DNA of 64,000 bases from Sinorhizobium arboris LMG 14919 (GTDB lineage: Bacteria; Pseudomonadota; Alphaproteobacteria; Rhizobiales; Rhizobiaceae): NCBI RefSeq assembly GCF_000427465.1, contig NZ_ATYB01000008.1:1-64000 (forward strand), written 5' to 3'. Positions 1-9,105 of the stretch are shown in pieces. Position 1 is the first letter of the stretch. The number at the start of each line of letters is the position of its first letter. Below the pieces are notes generated by a model, which worked only from the letters and a program-made list of their open reading frames with translations, ran no database searches and was not told the DNA's origin. The position numbers were made by a program, and so were the translations under genes.

Positions 1-587
1 ATCTCGGTTACACCGAGGACAACGGCAATGTGGCGTTCGATGCGGAAAAGGCAAAGGCGCTGCTGGCCGAGGCCGGCTATCCAGACGGCATCTCGGTCAA
101 AATGATCTCAAGCCAGTTGCCGAGCTACGAATCTTCGAATCAGATTCTGCAGGCCCAACTTCAGGAGTCGGGCTTCAAGCTGGAACTGCAGCCGGTAGAA
201 CACGCCACCTGGCACCAGATGATTCGTCAGGACCTGAGTCCGCTCGTCACCTATGGCGCTGCCCGCTTTCCTGTCGCGGACGTCTACCTCACTCAGTTCT
301 TCCATTCAAAAAGCGCAATCGGATCGCCCGCTGCGGTGACGAACTTCAGCCATTGCGATGTGGCCGACAAGCAGATCGAGGCGGCTCGTGTTGAAACCGA
401 TCCGGAAAAGCAACTCGAGCTGTGGCATGAAGCGCAGCGGCTGATCCTCGAGGCAGTCTGCGGAATTCCGATGACCGAAACTTCGGGTGTTTGGGCCCGG
501 CGGAAGAACCTGGATTGGGGCTTCGAGTTCAAAGGTTCGATGTCGCTCGGGCCGCTGGTAACCGAACTCACCCACTTCACGGAATGA
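1..587 (+). CDS. ABC transporter substrate-binding protein, C-terminal part (peptide/nickel type)
   Basis: The reading frame is already open at the first base and ends with TGA at 585-587, so only the last ~195 residues are present. The segment beginning FDAEKAKALLAEAGYPDG is the typical late region of family-5 (SBP_bac_5, DppA/OppA-like) periplasmic binding proteins, where the mature protein binds oligopeptides or related solutes for an ABC importer. The end (GIPMTETSGVWARRKNLDWG) is also typical of that family. The permease and ATPase genes would lie outside the window. The next gene downstream is an amino-group oxidoreductase, so an amine or opine-like substrate is possible but unproven. 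Confidence 0.8.
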   Translation, partial: LGYTEDNGNVAFDAEKAKALLAEAGYPDGISVKMISSQLPSYESSNQILQAQLQESGFKLELQPVEHATWHQMIRQDLSPLVTYGAARFPVADVYLTQFFHSKSAIGSPAAVTNFSHCDVADKQIEAARVETDPEKQLELWHEAQRLILEAVCGIPMTETSGVWARRKNLDWGFEFKGSMSLGPLVTELTHFTE

Positions 588-640
588 CGATCCACGGGCT
601 GCGGGCAACCGCAGCCCATTTCAAATGTGATGAACCTATT

Positions 641-1936
641 ATGTTCAAAGAGATTTTCCCGAACTATTCCACCCCCTGTGGCTGGAACCGCATGCTGGCG
701 ATGCGTACGCCCCGCTCCGCGCTAAAGAATGACCTTACCGTCGATTATGTGATCGTCGGCGCCGGCTACACCGGTCTGGCGATCGCGCGCCGGCTCCATG
801 AGCTCGATCCGCAGGCAAGGATTGCGGTGTTTGAGGCATCGTCCGTCGGCGAAGGATCTTCCGCCCGAAATTCCGGTTTTACCGGGTCTGAAGTGCTGCC
901 CCGCACCGTCACCCTGGCCGGCGCCGAGAAAGCACGCCGTCAAACGGCTCTGATGAGGGAAGCTTTCGACTGGCTCGCAGGCATAATTGCACGTGCCGGC
1001 ATCGAATGCGATCTCCAGAAGGTCGGATCGATTCGCGCTGCGGCGACCGAAGCCGGCGAAGCCTCGTTGAGGCAGGTCGCAGAAGTCGCAAAGCTCAACG
1101 GAATCAGTCACACCGTGTTGGGCAGGAATGAAATAGCCGAGCGGATCGGATCGGAATATTATCGCTTCGGCATCTACTTGAACGATACCTATCTGCTGCA
1201 GCCGGCCGCACTTATTCGCGGTCTGGCCGATGCCCTCCCCGAGAACGTCGCCCTCTACGAGAATACATCGGTCCGACGATTGAAGCGAAACGGCGGAAGC
1301 TGGGAACTCCTGACCGACGGCGGAGTGGTGCGCGCCCGAAGTGTGGCCCTCGCGAACAACGGATTCATCCGGCGTTTCGGTTACCTCAAGTGCCGCATGA
1401 CCACGATCTTCACCTATGCCGCGGTGACCCACCCGGTTGCAGAGACTGAGCTGGACCATCTCGGCCAATCTCCGGCATGGGGTCTCCTGCCTTCTCATCG
1501 ACTTGGCACGACGTTGCGACGCATCGGGCGCGATCGTCTCATGGTGCGCTCGCTCTATGCTCACGAGCACGAGGTGCCCATTGACGAAGTCTCCGCAAAA
1601 TTGCGCGACCGCTTTATCAGGAGGTGGCCGGGATTGAGGCACGTGGAACTGGAGTATGTCTGGGGAGGAGCCACAGCCTTCACGATGAATGGAGCGCCCT
1701 GGTGGGGTAAGCTCGAAGAGGGGCTTTTTGCGTCCGGAGGCTGCAATGGCAGCGGAATTGCAAAAGGGACGATGTTGGGACGGCACCTCGCCGAGCTGAT
1801 GCTGGGTATCGGGAATCCGGCGAAGATCAGCAGCGCGATGGGAACGGCCAGTCTGATTGCCCCGGAACCGTTCCGCAGCATCGGTTTCCGGATAGTCTCG
1901 GCGATCGAAAGCCGCAAAGCGGGTCTGGAAGCTTAG
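641..1936 (+). CDS. FAD-dependent oxidoreductase (DAO family)
   Basis: 431-residue flavoprotein. A Rossmann dinucleotide-binding motif VIVGAGYTG lies at about residues 37-45, followed by the ADP-binding acidic end FEAS and the segment SSARNSGF typical of D-amino-acid oxidase/glycine oxidase-like enzymes. The C-terminal GCNGSGIAKG loop is a second FAD-contact segment of the family. Such enzymes oxidise amines or amino acids with FAD (for example PuuB-like or sarcosine oxidase-like). The ATG at 641 is chosen because the frame further upstream overlaps the preceding gene and does not look like this family. It follows the binding-protein gene on the same strand after 53 bp, so co-transcription and an amine substrate are plausible. 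Confidence 0.8.
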   Translation: MFKEIFPNYSTPCGWNRMLAMRTPRSALKNDLTVDYVIVGAGYTGLAIARRLHELDPQARIAVFEASSVGEGSSARNSGFTGSEVLPRTVTLAGAEKARRQTALMREAFDWLAGIIARAGIECDLQKVGSIRAAATEAGEASLRQVAEVAKLNGISHTVLGRNEIAERIGSEYYRFGIYLNDTYLLQPAALIRGLADALPENVALYENTSVRRLKRNGGSWELLTDGGVVRARSVALANNGFIRRFGYLKCRMTTIFTYAAVTHPVAETELDHLGQSPAWGLLPSHRLGTTLRRIGRDRLMVRSLYAHEHEVPIDEVSAKLRDRFIRRWPGLRHVELEYVWGGATAFTMNGAPWWGKLEEGLFASGGCNGSGIAKGTMLGRHLAELMLGIGNPAKISSAMGTASLIAPEPFRSIGFRIVSAIESRKAGLEA

Positions 1937-1972
1937 GAGAAGAACCGACACAGAACCGGATGTGACGTTTTC

Positions 1973-2041
1973 ATGGCGATCCATGGTTATGCGCGGGTCA
2001 GCACGACGAAAAAGAACCTCGCCGCGCAGTTGGCGGTCATG
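1973..2041 (+). pseudogene. serine recombinase N-terminal remnant
   Basis: The first residues MAIHGYARVSTTKKNLAAQL match the start of resolvase/invertase-type serine recombinases, in which YARVST carries the catalytic serine. The resemblance is lost after about 23 codons and the frame then runs antisense over the end of the neighbouring hydrolase gene. It is best read as the stump of a resolvase left by a former mobile element. The exact right limit is approximate. Confidence 0.6.
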
Positions 2042-2083
2042 CTTGCCGAGTTCGTCCGGGCATCAGCCCCAACTCGCCGAACC

Positions 2084-3820
2084 TCAACTCCCCAGTGCCG
2101 ACAGCGTTCTCGCCTGCGGATAGCTGGCGGTCACCACCGGAAGGAGGAGGCGGCTTGGGAAAGCCTCGCCTGAGAAGATGCGCTGTTCTGCAATGATGAA
2201 ATCGGAGGCTCTCGCCAGGGTGGACGGGATGCCGGACTGCGGATTGCGGTCGAAGCGTGGAAAGTTCGACGAGGCGATCTGCAGCCGGAGCCGGTATCCC
2301 TTGCGGAACAGGCGGCTGATGTGACCGAGGCGCACGACGACTTCTTCGGGTTCGCCGCCCGCTTGTCTCGAACGGGACCAGCGCAGGATGCCGTCCACGA
2401 TACCGGAACTCCTGCCATCCGGGCCGACTTCGCAGAGCCGTGCCGTCCAGTCACAGCTTGCGGCTGAGGACGATACCCAGAGGCGTGCTCTGACCAGTCC
2501 CGTAACCTCCAGATCTTCTCCGAGCGGCTGGCCGGTGAATATCACGACGTCGTCGCGCGCTTCGATCGCGGCCTGCTCTACCGGGCCGGAGTTGCGGCCG
2601 AGCAGAAGGCCCGGGAGAAACGTGGCGCCACCGGCGGTGGGAACCGGCTTCAATGGGTCGGAGATGAAGGCAGCGCTCGCCTCCCCGGCAGGCGCGGAGC
2701 CGAGCGAAGACCGGCTGCTGTCGAGAAAGAGCGACACCTCAATGCTGTCCGGAAGGGGCCAGTCGGGCGCGGCGTGCCAGGTGTTGGATCCGGAGCGGAA
2801 GTAGCGCACCACGGGGGATGCCGGTTCTCGCTCGTTGAGCGTGCTCTCGAAGAAGTTCAGCGTTTCCTCGGGCAGATCGATGGTCGAGGCCGCATAACCG
2901 AGCCACTCCCGGCCCTGCCAATCGGTCGGGTTGCCGTGCGACCAGGGACCGATGATGAGGCGGTCGGGCATGTATCCGCCTCCTGACCAGCGCGATCGGG
3001 CCTTCTCGAAAAGCTCGATCGACCCTTCCACGAAGATGTCGTTCCAGCCGCCGACGACGAGCAGCGCCGCACGGCTTTTCTGCAGCCATCCGGGACGGCA
3101 GTCCTCGGCGGCGATCGCTTTCGGATCGAGCCAGTCCGCAAGGTATGGCGCAAGCTCGATGATCGCGCCATCGAGGACCGGAAGACGTTCGAAGCCTGCA
3201 AAAGGATCCTTCTGCAGCGTCTGCAATAAAGCCTGGGCACGCTCGCGCATGTCTGCCGGCAAGGAGGCGATACGACGCTGCAGATGATCCGGGCCGAGGG
3301 ATTCGATCACCCAAAGCAATAGGAAGGCGAGTTCCACGGCTCCACCGCGATACATCCAGGTTTCGCCGTGGCGGGCCGTGGTCAGCTGCGGCGCGATCGC
3401 TTTCAGTCCTGCCGGGTCTTCCGCAAGAGCGAGTATTTGCGTCGCACCGACATAGGAGGCGCCGAACATCGCAACCGAGCCATTGCAGAACGGCTGCATG
3501 CGAAGCCAGCTGATAGTATCCGCCCCGTCGCTCGCCTCGGCCCGAAAGGGTATGAAATCGCCTTCCGAGCTGTAGCGCCCGCGCGTATCCTGCACGACAA
3601 CGGCATAGCCGCGTCTTAGGGCTGTCTGGAACTCCAAGGCGGAAATGTGCTGGGAGCCGAACGGCGTCTCGCGGCGATACGGCGTTCGCTGGAGCAGGAC
3701 GGGACACGGCTCTTCCGTCGCGGGCAGCCAGACGTCGGTCTTCAGCCTTACGCCGTCGCGCATCGGGACGTCGACATTGTCGAGCAGGCGAATCGTCGGT
3801 TGGGTGGCCAACATTTTCAC
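2084..3820 (-). CDS. CocE/NonD family (S15-type) alpha/beta hydrolase
   Basis: 578 residues. The N-terminal half is an alpha/beta hydrolase with the nucleophile elbow GASYVG (about residues 120-125, Ser 122). Asp and His candidates are in WNDIF and GPWSHGN. The C-terminal half is the jelly-roll of the X-Pro dipeptidyl-peptidase/cocaine esterase family. Family members hydrolyse esters or amides, such as glutaryl-7-ACA, cocaine or peptides. It is the last gene of a sugar-type ABC transporter operon and its GTG start overlaps the stop of the permease gene by 4 bp (an ATG lies two codons later). This suggests it acts on the imported compound or a conjugate of it; the substrate cannot be told from the sequence. 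Confidence 0.8.
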   Translation of the reverse strand: MKMLATQPTIRLLDNVDVPMRDGVRLKTDVWLPATEEPCPVLLQRTPYRRETPFGSQHISALEFQTALRRGYAVVVQDTRGRYSSEGDFIPFRAEASDGADTISWLRMQPFCNGSVAMFGASYVGATQILALAEDPAGLKAIAPQLTTARHGETWMYRGGAVELAFLLLWVIESLGPDHLQRRIASLPADMRERAQALLQTLQKDPFAGFERLPVLDGAIIELAPYLADWLDPKAIAAEDCRPGWLQKSRAALLVVGGWNDIFVEGSIELFEKARSRWSGGGYMPDRLIIGPWSHGNPTDWQGREWLGYAASTIDLPEETLNFFESTLNEREPASPVVRYFRSGSNTWHAAPDWPLPDSIEVSLFLDSSRSSLGSAPAGEASAAFISDPLKPVPTAGGATFLPGLLLGRNSGPVEQAAIEARDDVVIFTGQPLGEDLEVTGLVRARLWVSSSAASCDWTARLCEVGPDGRSSGIVDGILRWSRSRQAGGEPEEVVVRLGHISRLFRKGYRLRLQIASSNFPRFDRNPQSGIPSTLARASDFIIAEQRIFSGEAFPSRLLLPVVTASYPQARTLSALGS

Positions 3821-4812
3821 CGTCCGCGGACGAGGCGCTGGCGGAGCTGGTCGAAAGAGACCGCGAGGATCAACAGCAAGCCCGTGGCGGCCTGCTGCCA
3901 GGACGAGTTGACGTTCATCAGCGTCAGGCCATTGTTGAGAACGCCGACGATCAACAGGCCGATTACCGTACCGAACATGGTGCCGGTCCCGCCTTTCAGC
4001 GAGGTGCCTCCGAGAATGACGGCCGTGACGACGGCAAGCTCCAGTCCGAGGCCCGTGGTTCCGGATGTCGAGCCGAGCTGCGAGGCGCTGATGAGACCGC
4101 CGAGCCCGATGAACGCACCTGAGAGAAGAAAGCCTGCGAACACCACGCCCTTCGTCCTGATGCCGACGAGGCGGGCGGCGTTTTCGTTCGCGCCGATCGC
4201 ATAGAGCGAGCGCCCGAAGACGGAGCGCCTGAGCACGATGCCGACCATGATTGCCACGATCAGGAAGACCAGCGCCGAGAGCGGGATGTTCAGGAATGGT
4301 CGCCAGATAGCCCAGTCGAAATTGGCGATCGGGATATTCCTGCCACCGCCGATGGATTGGGTGAGGCCGCGAAAGATGGCGAGCGTCCCGAGCGTCGTGA
4401 TAAGCGCGTTGACACCGATTTTCGTCACGAGAAAGCCGTTGATCAGGCCTATGCAGACGCCGACGAGCATCGCAAGCACGCTGGCCGGCAGAACGCCCAG
4501 GCTCTCGATAGTCAAGGCGAGCACGAGGGCGACGAAGGCGACGCCGCTACCGACCGACAGGTCGAACTGGCCCGCAATCAGAAGCATTGTGCCTCCCGCG
4601 GCAAGAACGCCGGTGATCGAGAGCGCGGTGAAGACATTGACCCAGTTTCCCCACGTCAGGAAGTAGGGTGAACTCAGCGAGAAGAAGATGATCTCCGCGA
4701 CAAGGAATGCGAGCAGGGCGGCCGATTCCGGCGCCTTCCGAACTGCCGCCCTGTTTCGGCTGCGCTCCAGATCGGCCATGGGAAGGATATCGGATTGAAG
4801 GTTGTCAGGCAT
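3817..4812 (-). CDS. sugar ABC transporter permease (RbsC-like)
   Basis: 331-residue polytopic inner-membrane protein of the ribose/xylose/AI-2 permease family (BPD_transp_2). Some eight to ten hydrophobic stretches are visible. The hallmark segment GTMLLIAGQFDLSVGS lies in the first third, and the cytoplasmic-loop signature (IGANENAARLVGIRT) that contacts the ATPase is in the second half. The ATG at 4812 overlaps the stop of the upstream ATPase gene by 8 bp; a GTG two codons earlier is possible. It forms the channel of the importer together with the ATPase and binding protein encoded just upstream in the same operon. Confidence 0.88.
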   Translation of the reverse strand: MPDNLQSDILPMADLERSRNRAAVRKAPESAALLAFLVAEIIFFSLSSPYFLTWGNWVNVFTALSITGVLAAGGTMLLIAGQFDLSVGSGVAFVALVLALTIESLGVLPASVLAMLVGVCIGLINGFLVTKIGVNALITTLGTLAIFRGLTQSIGGGRNIPIANFDWAIWRPFLNIPLSALVFLIVAIMVGIVLRRSVFGRSLYAIGANENAARLVGIRTKGVVFAGFLLSGAFIGLGGLISASQLGSTSGTTGLGLELAVVTAVILGGTSLKGGTGTMFGTVIGLLIVGVLNNGLTLMNVNSSWQQAATGLLLILAVSFDQLRQRLVRGR

Positions 4813-6301
4813 GGACACCGCCTCCTGCGGCTTCAGTCAGGGCTTCAGTCGAAATGCGCTCGTGCGGGATCTCCGCGACCATTCGTCCGCGCACCATGAC
4901 CAGCGCACGGCTGGCAACGGCCGTGATGTCCTCGTAATCCGAGGTGGCGACGACGATGGCGTGGCCCTTGGCAGCCAGTCCGGCGAGCACGCGGTAGATT
5001 TCCTGGCGGGCGCCGACGTCGACGCCGCGGGTCGGTTCGCTCAGCACGAGGATCTTCGATCCGGCTTCCAGCCACCGGCCTAGCAGAACCTTCTGCTGGT
5101 TGCCGCCGGACAGTTCGGTGATCAGTTGTTCGCCGGAAGCGTCGGCCTTGATGTGCAACGTGCGATGCCAGCGGCCATAGGCCTGGCGCAGCTTGCGGCG
5201 GTTCACGAAGCCGCGCCTGGCCAGGCGGCCCCAGCTGGGAGCTGAAAGGTTTTCCGCAAGCGTCATCGTGCGAAGCAGGCCGTCGGCGGCACGATCCGCC
5301 GATAGATGGCCTATGCCAGCCGCAATCGCGTCCGCCGGGTGCCGGAAGTGCCTCGGCGAGCCTTCCACATACAGTCTTCCTTCGTTGAAGACGTGCGCGC
5401 CGACCAGCGAGCTCGACAATTCCTGAAGGCCCGAGCCGACTTTGCCGTACACGCCGAGTATCTCTCCCGGGCGCAATGCAAAGGAAACGTCTGAAAAGGA
5501 AGCTGACCCCAGCCCGATTGCCTCCAGCACCGGAGGAGCGGCGGTCGATGGCGGTACGGCATGTCGGGCATGAGCGACCGCGCGGCCCACCATGGCCTCT
5601 ATGACCTGATCCTGAGTGACCTCGGCCGTCGCACGATCGAGGGAAACGCGGCCGTCGCGCAGCACGCACACCCGGTCGGAAAGCGCGAACACTTCGTCGA
5701 GCCGATGGGTGATGTAGAGGATGGCGACGCCGCGTCCCGCAAGACGCCGGATCAACTGGAAGAGTTTGCGTGCCTCCGCGTCCGACAGGGCCGCAGTCGC
5801 CTCGTCGAAGATAATGCATTTCGATGCGCCAATCGTGGAGCGGGCGATCTCGATGATCTGCCGCTCGCCCAGCCGCAGAGAGGCGACCTTCGCCTCCAGC
5901 GGAAGGTCCGTGCCAAGCATTTCCAGCGCCTGCCGTGCCAGTTCGCGCATGGCCCGGTAATCGACGAGCCCGGCCCGCGTCGGCCACGCACCGAGCAGGA
6001 TGTTCTCCGCCACCGAGAGCGTCGGCGCATCGGCGATCTCCTGGGCGATCAAACGGATGCCCGCCGCGCGCGCATCTCCCACACCGCGAAAGGAGGCAGC
6101 GGCGCCGTCCACGGAAATCGTGCCGCTGTCGGGCATGTGGTCTCCGGCCAGGATCCGCACGAATGTGGACTTGCCGGCGCCGTTCTCCCCCAGAAGGGCG
6201 GTAATCGTTCCTGCCGGCAGATCGAGGTCCACGCCATGGAGGACCTCGATCGGGCCGAACGATTTCCTGATGCCGCGTACGGCGAGGAAATCCGCCGTCA
6301 T
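4805..6301 (-). CDS. sugar ABC transporter ATP-binding protein (two ABC domains)
   Basis: 498-residue protein with two tandem ABC domains, as in RbsA/MglA. Domain 1 has Walker A GENGAGKS near residue 40 and Walker B IIFDEATAAL. Domain 2 has the usual degenerate P-loop (YGKVGSG), a clear signature [14 protein letters not shown], and the end of its Walker B segment VLSEPTRGVDVG. The ATG at 6301 is chosen because the coding pattern starts there and it overlaps the binding-protein stop by 4 bp (ATGA); the open frame upstream runs antisense-like through the binding-protein gene. It energises import with the permease encoded next. Confidence 0.9.
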   Translation of the reverse strand: MTADFLAVRGIRKSFGPIEVLHGVDLDLPAGTITALLGENGAGKSTFVRILAGDHMPDSGTISVDGAAASFRGVGDARAAGIRLIAQEIADAPTLSVAENILLGAWPTRAGLVDYRAMRELARQALEMLGTDLPLEAKVASLRLGERQIIEIARSTIGASKCIIFDEATAALSDAEARKLFQLIRRLAGRGVAILYITHRLDEVFALSDRVCVLRDGRVSLDRATAEVTQDQVIEAMVGRAVAHARHAVPPSTAAPPVLEAIGLGSASFSDVSFALRPGEILGVYGKVGSGLQELSSSLVGAHVFNEGRLYVEGSPRHFRHPADAIAAGIGHLSADRAADGLLRTMTLAENLSAPSWGRLARRGFVNRRKLRQAYGRWHRTLHIKADASGEQLITELSGGNQQKVLLGRWLEAGSKILVLSEPTRGVDVGARQEIYRVLAGLAAKGHAIVVATSDYEDITAVASRALVMVRGRMVAEIPHERISTEALTEAAGGGVHA

Positions 6302-7359
6302 TTGCAGGCAAACTCCGGATAGACCTTGGAGATGTTCTCCGGCGTGATCAGTTCGTGCGGAACGAGAATCTGCCGGTTGATCGTCTCGCCTTTGATAGCC
6401 CTTACCAGGTTCGGAACGATCAGTTCGGCATACCGCTCGGGAAAATAGGCGGCGGTCGCGATAAAATGCGGCGCGGTCCAGATCTGGCAATTGTCCGGGT
6501 CGAAATTCTGGACGCCGAGATAGAGGTCCTGGTTGCGGCCCTGGGTGCGCGCCGCCGCAAGGGCGGCGATGACGACGTCCTCGTTGATGCCGACCGTGAT
6601 GACCTTGGTGGCGCCTGGAAGGGCCGTCAACGTGTCGGTGAACTGGCGCTGCGCCGCATCGGCCTGTCCGCCGGCACCGGTGTCGATGATGCGAAGGTTC
6701 TGCACCGGCCCGCACACAGCTTCGAATGCCTTGCGGATGCCGCCCATGCGCTGGTCGTTGACGACGCCGACGGCCGTCGATTCCAGCGAGACGAAGGCGT
6801 CGTACTCGCAGTTGAAGTTTTTGGCGAAGTGCATGCCCAGCTCGTGGCCGACAATCTCGCCGGCATAGGAATTGGCGGCCCCGACGAACGCCGTTTCGCA
6901 AGGTTTCTGTTCGATGTCGATGGCGATGACCGGCACCTGCGGGCCCTCGGCGCAGATGTTGGCGGCAGCGGCGGCGTCCGCCTGAAAGGTGACGAGGCCG
7001 TCGACATTCTGGGTCTTGAACTGGCGGGCGCAGTTGAGTGCCGTCGCTGCGTCGAGCTTGGAGTCGCAGGTGACCAGCTTGAAGCCGGCCGTCTCGGCAG
7101 CCTTCTCCATGCCGGCCTGAAGTGCATCCGGGAAGGGCACGCCGAGAATGAGCTGGGTGAATCCGATCGTCAGACCTTCGGCACTGCCGGGCTCGATCGC
7201 CTGGAATTTGGCGATCTCGGGAGGAAAGGTCGGGGCTGGTGCGTTCAGATTGATCTCCGCCGCGGTAGCCATCGGGCTTGCCAGCCCCATGGTGACGGCA
7301 AAGAACAGGCCGATCAGCCGGCGCGCCCGGATAAAATTCATTGATTTTTCTGCAGGCAT
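6298..7359 (-). CDS. sugar ABC transporter periplasmic binding protein
   Basis: 353 residues with a cleavable signal peptide (basic MNFIRARR, hydrophobic core, ATAAEI cleavage region). The mature part resembles the periplasmic-binding-protein/LacI family 1 fold: GLTIGFTQLILGVPFP at the start, and sugar-contact segments such as VIAIDIEQ and the hinge. A GAGGAGG-type Shine-Dalgarno stands just before the ATG at 7359, which supports that start over the ATG six codons later. Clustering with an isomerase-like enzyme suggests a pentose, deoxyhexose or related sugar ligand. The precise ligand is not readable from sequence. Confidence 0.88.
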   Translation of the reverse strand: MPAEKSMNFIRARRLIGLFFAVTMGLASPMATAAEINLNAPAPTFPPEIAKFQAIEPGSAEGLTIGFTQLILGVPFPDALQAGMEKAAETAGFKLVTCDSKLDAATALNCARQFKTQNVDGLVTFQADAAAAANICAEGPQVPVIAIDIEQKPCETAFVGAANSYAGEIVGHELGMHFAKNFNCEYDAFVSLESTAVGVVNDQRMGGIRKAFEAVCGPVQNLRIIDTGAGGQADAAQRQFTDTLTALPGATKVITVGINEDVVIAALAAARTQGRNQDLYLGVQNFDPDNCQIWTAPHFIATAAYFPERYAELIVPNLVRAIKGETINRQILVPHELITPENISKVYPEFACK

Positions 7360-7432
7360 TTCAGGTCCTCCTCACCTGTTGACTATAGGTTTTTCGCGCA
7401 TCTCGAGTTGCGGCGCTCCCGGATTTGTCCGT

Positions 7433-8860
7433 TCAGCACACCTGGACCACTTGCAGACCGAGAAGTTCGCCGAGCTTTGCGATCTTGCCGGCGATGTGAC
7501 CGACGCCGACGGCGCAGTGATGCGCCGGTCCCTGCGCGTTCCAGTCCTCCACGAAACGGCGCGCGCCGACATCGAACCTGTAGCGGCTGTTGGTGTTGCC
7601 GATCTCGAGAACCGGACCAGGCACGGATTGCCCCTCCGCACATAAAAGAATGACCCGGCCCTCGCGCTCGATCACGGAAAGAAGCGTCACGGGGCCATGC
7701 CTGACGGACATTTCCACGCTGACGCCGGAGCCGACCTTGCCGTGATAAACCTTGAGGGGACGTATCTTGGTTTTGCCTTCCGCGACCCTGATGTGCCCCG
7801 GTCCGTCATGCCCCATGAGGACGACGTCCTCGTTGAAGTCCATGGCGTAATATTCGGTGAAGGATCCGCCCGCGCCGAAGGTGTCCATGATCTTCATCGC
7901 CTGGGCGTTCTTGATCTCGTATTCGCCCGCGACCGGAATGCCTTCCGCCGTCAGAAGCGAGCAGCCGACGATCACCGATGCGATGAGATCCTCGTATTCG
8001 TGCCCCGCCACCGACTCGTAATAGTATGCGAGCGAGCCGAGCTTTTTCTGCTCGGCAAGTTTGCGCAGGGCCACGGCGGTGTGCGCTGCCCGGTGCAGTT
8101 CGGCGGGATCGCAGTCGGGCTGGATGTCGAACTCGCTCCGGATCTTTTCGAGGCAAAGCTCGACCTCCGCCTCGGTCGTCTCGCGTCGGAGCCGCGCGAG
8201 CTCGTCGATCTCGACGATTTCGATGTGGGTTCCAAAGGCGGCCGCTTGAGCGGTCAGGTCGGAATAGATGTCGAGCATGCCGTTATAGTACCGGCCCATC
8301 AGGCCCAGGCGGTTATGTGCCATGACGTGGGCGACCCGCGCTGCGTCGATCCAGTCGCCGATCTCCCGGTCGACATGCGGATCGCCGTTGAGCATGCCCG
8401 TGATCTGATGGAACGCGACGCCCGACCGCCGGAACACATTGGCGATTTCGGGCACCGGGCAGGCTCCGCAGTGGGCGAGCCAGTCACCGGTCATCCTCGT
8501 CCTGTCGCCGAGCGCATTGAAGCTCCGGTACTCGATCGCGGCTGCAGGCTGAAGATTGAGGATCACCACCGGCACGCGGGCTCGCCGGACCACGGGCAGA
8601 ACGGTGGACGAGAGGGCATAGGTGGTGACGTGAAGGAATATGATGTCGACATCGGCCTCGCGAAAACGGTGGCCGGCGTCGTATGCTGCCTCGGCAGTGT
8701 CGATGAGGCCGAGGTTCACCACTTCGATGTCGGGCCGGCCCAGTTTCTCGGCCATTTGTCCGACATAGCCTGTGAGCCGATCCTCCAGGCCTTCGAACTG
8801 GGGCCAGTAAGTGGACAATCCGATGCCGAAGAGGCCGACCTTCAGGATCCGATCCGTCAT
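7433..8860 (-). CDS. L-fucose/L-arabinose isomerase family protein
   Basis: 475 residues counted from the ATG at 8860, where family-like sequence begins (MTDRILKVGLFGIGLSTYWP). The pattern LFGIG…TYWPQF, DIIFLHVTTYA and the segment HDGPGHIRVAEGK near the C-terminus place it in the L-arabinose/L-fucose isomerase superfamily, which converts aldoses to ketoses with a divalent metal. It is first in the operon, 73 bp upstream of the binding-protein gene, and transcribed away from an AraC regulator. There is no adjacent kinase or epimerase gene, so either downstream metabolism is encoded elsewhere or the enzyme has an unusual substrate. An ORF extension of eight codons upstream looks less likely. 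Confidence 0.78.
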   Translation of the reverse strand: MTDRILKVGLFGIGLSTYWPQFEGLEDRLTGYVGQMAEKLGRPDIEVVNLGLIDTAEAAYDAGHRFREADVDIIFLHVTTYALSSTVLPVVRRARVPVVILNLQPAAAIEYRSFNALGDRTRMTGDWLAHCGACPVPEIANVFRRSGVAFHQITGMLNGDPHVDREIGDWIDAARVAHVMAHNRLGLMGRYYNGMLDIYSDLTAQAAAFGTHIEIVEIDELARLRRETTEAEVELCLEKIRSEFDIQPDCDPAELHRAAHTAVALRKLAEQKKLGSLAYYYESVAGHEYEDLIASVIVGCSLLTAEGIPVAGEYEIKNAQAMKIMDTFGAGGSFTEYYAMDFNEDVVLMGHDGPGHIRVAEGKTKIRPLKVYHGKVGSGVSVEMSVRHGPVTLLSVIEREGRVILLCAEGQSVPGPVLEIGNTNSRYRFDVGARRFVEDWNAQGPAHHCAVGVGHIAGKIAKLGELLGLQVVQVC

Positions 8861-9105
8861 GCGCGCCCCGCAAACGCCAGGCATAGATCATGGTCCGGCA
8901 GCAGGCCTGCGCCTGCCGCCCCGTGCGGCGATCGGTCCATCATATCTCCTCCGAGGGCCGCGCTCTCCCTGCGGCCATGGCGGCTTCCGTTGCCGGACCG
9001 CCCAGATTTCATCCCCGGGTAAACCCTAGCATCGGCCATGCGGATTGACATCATGGTCTTTTCCGCAAAAATGATCAGAAGCATACAAAAAATGATCCTG
9101 AGGGG

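Noticed and set aside
4805..6901. Long 698-codon frame for the first sugar ABC ATPase
   Set aside because: The first ~200 codons lie antisense-like within the binding-protein gene and lack ABC features; the ATG at 6301 is the real start.
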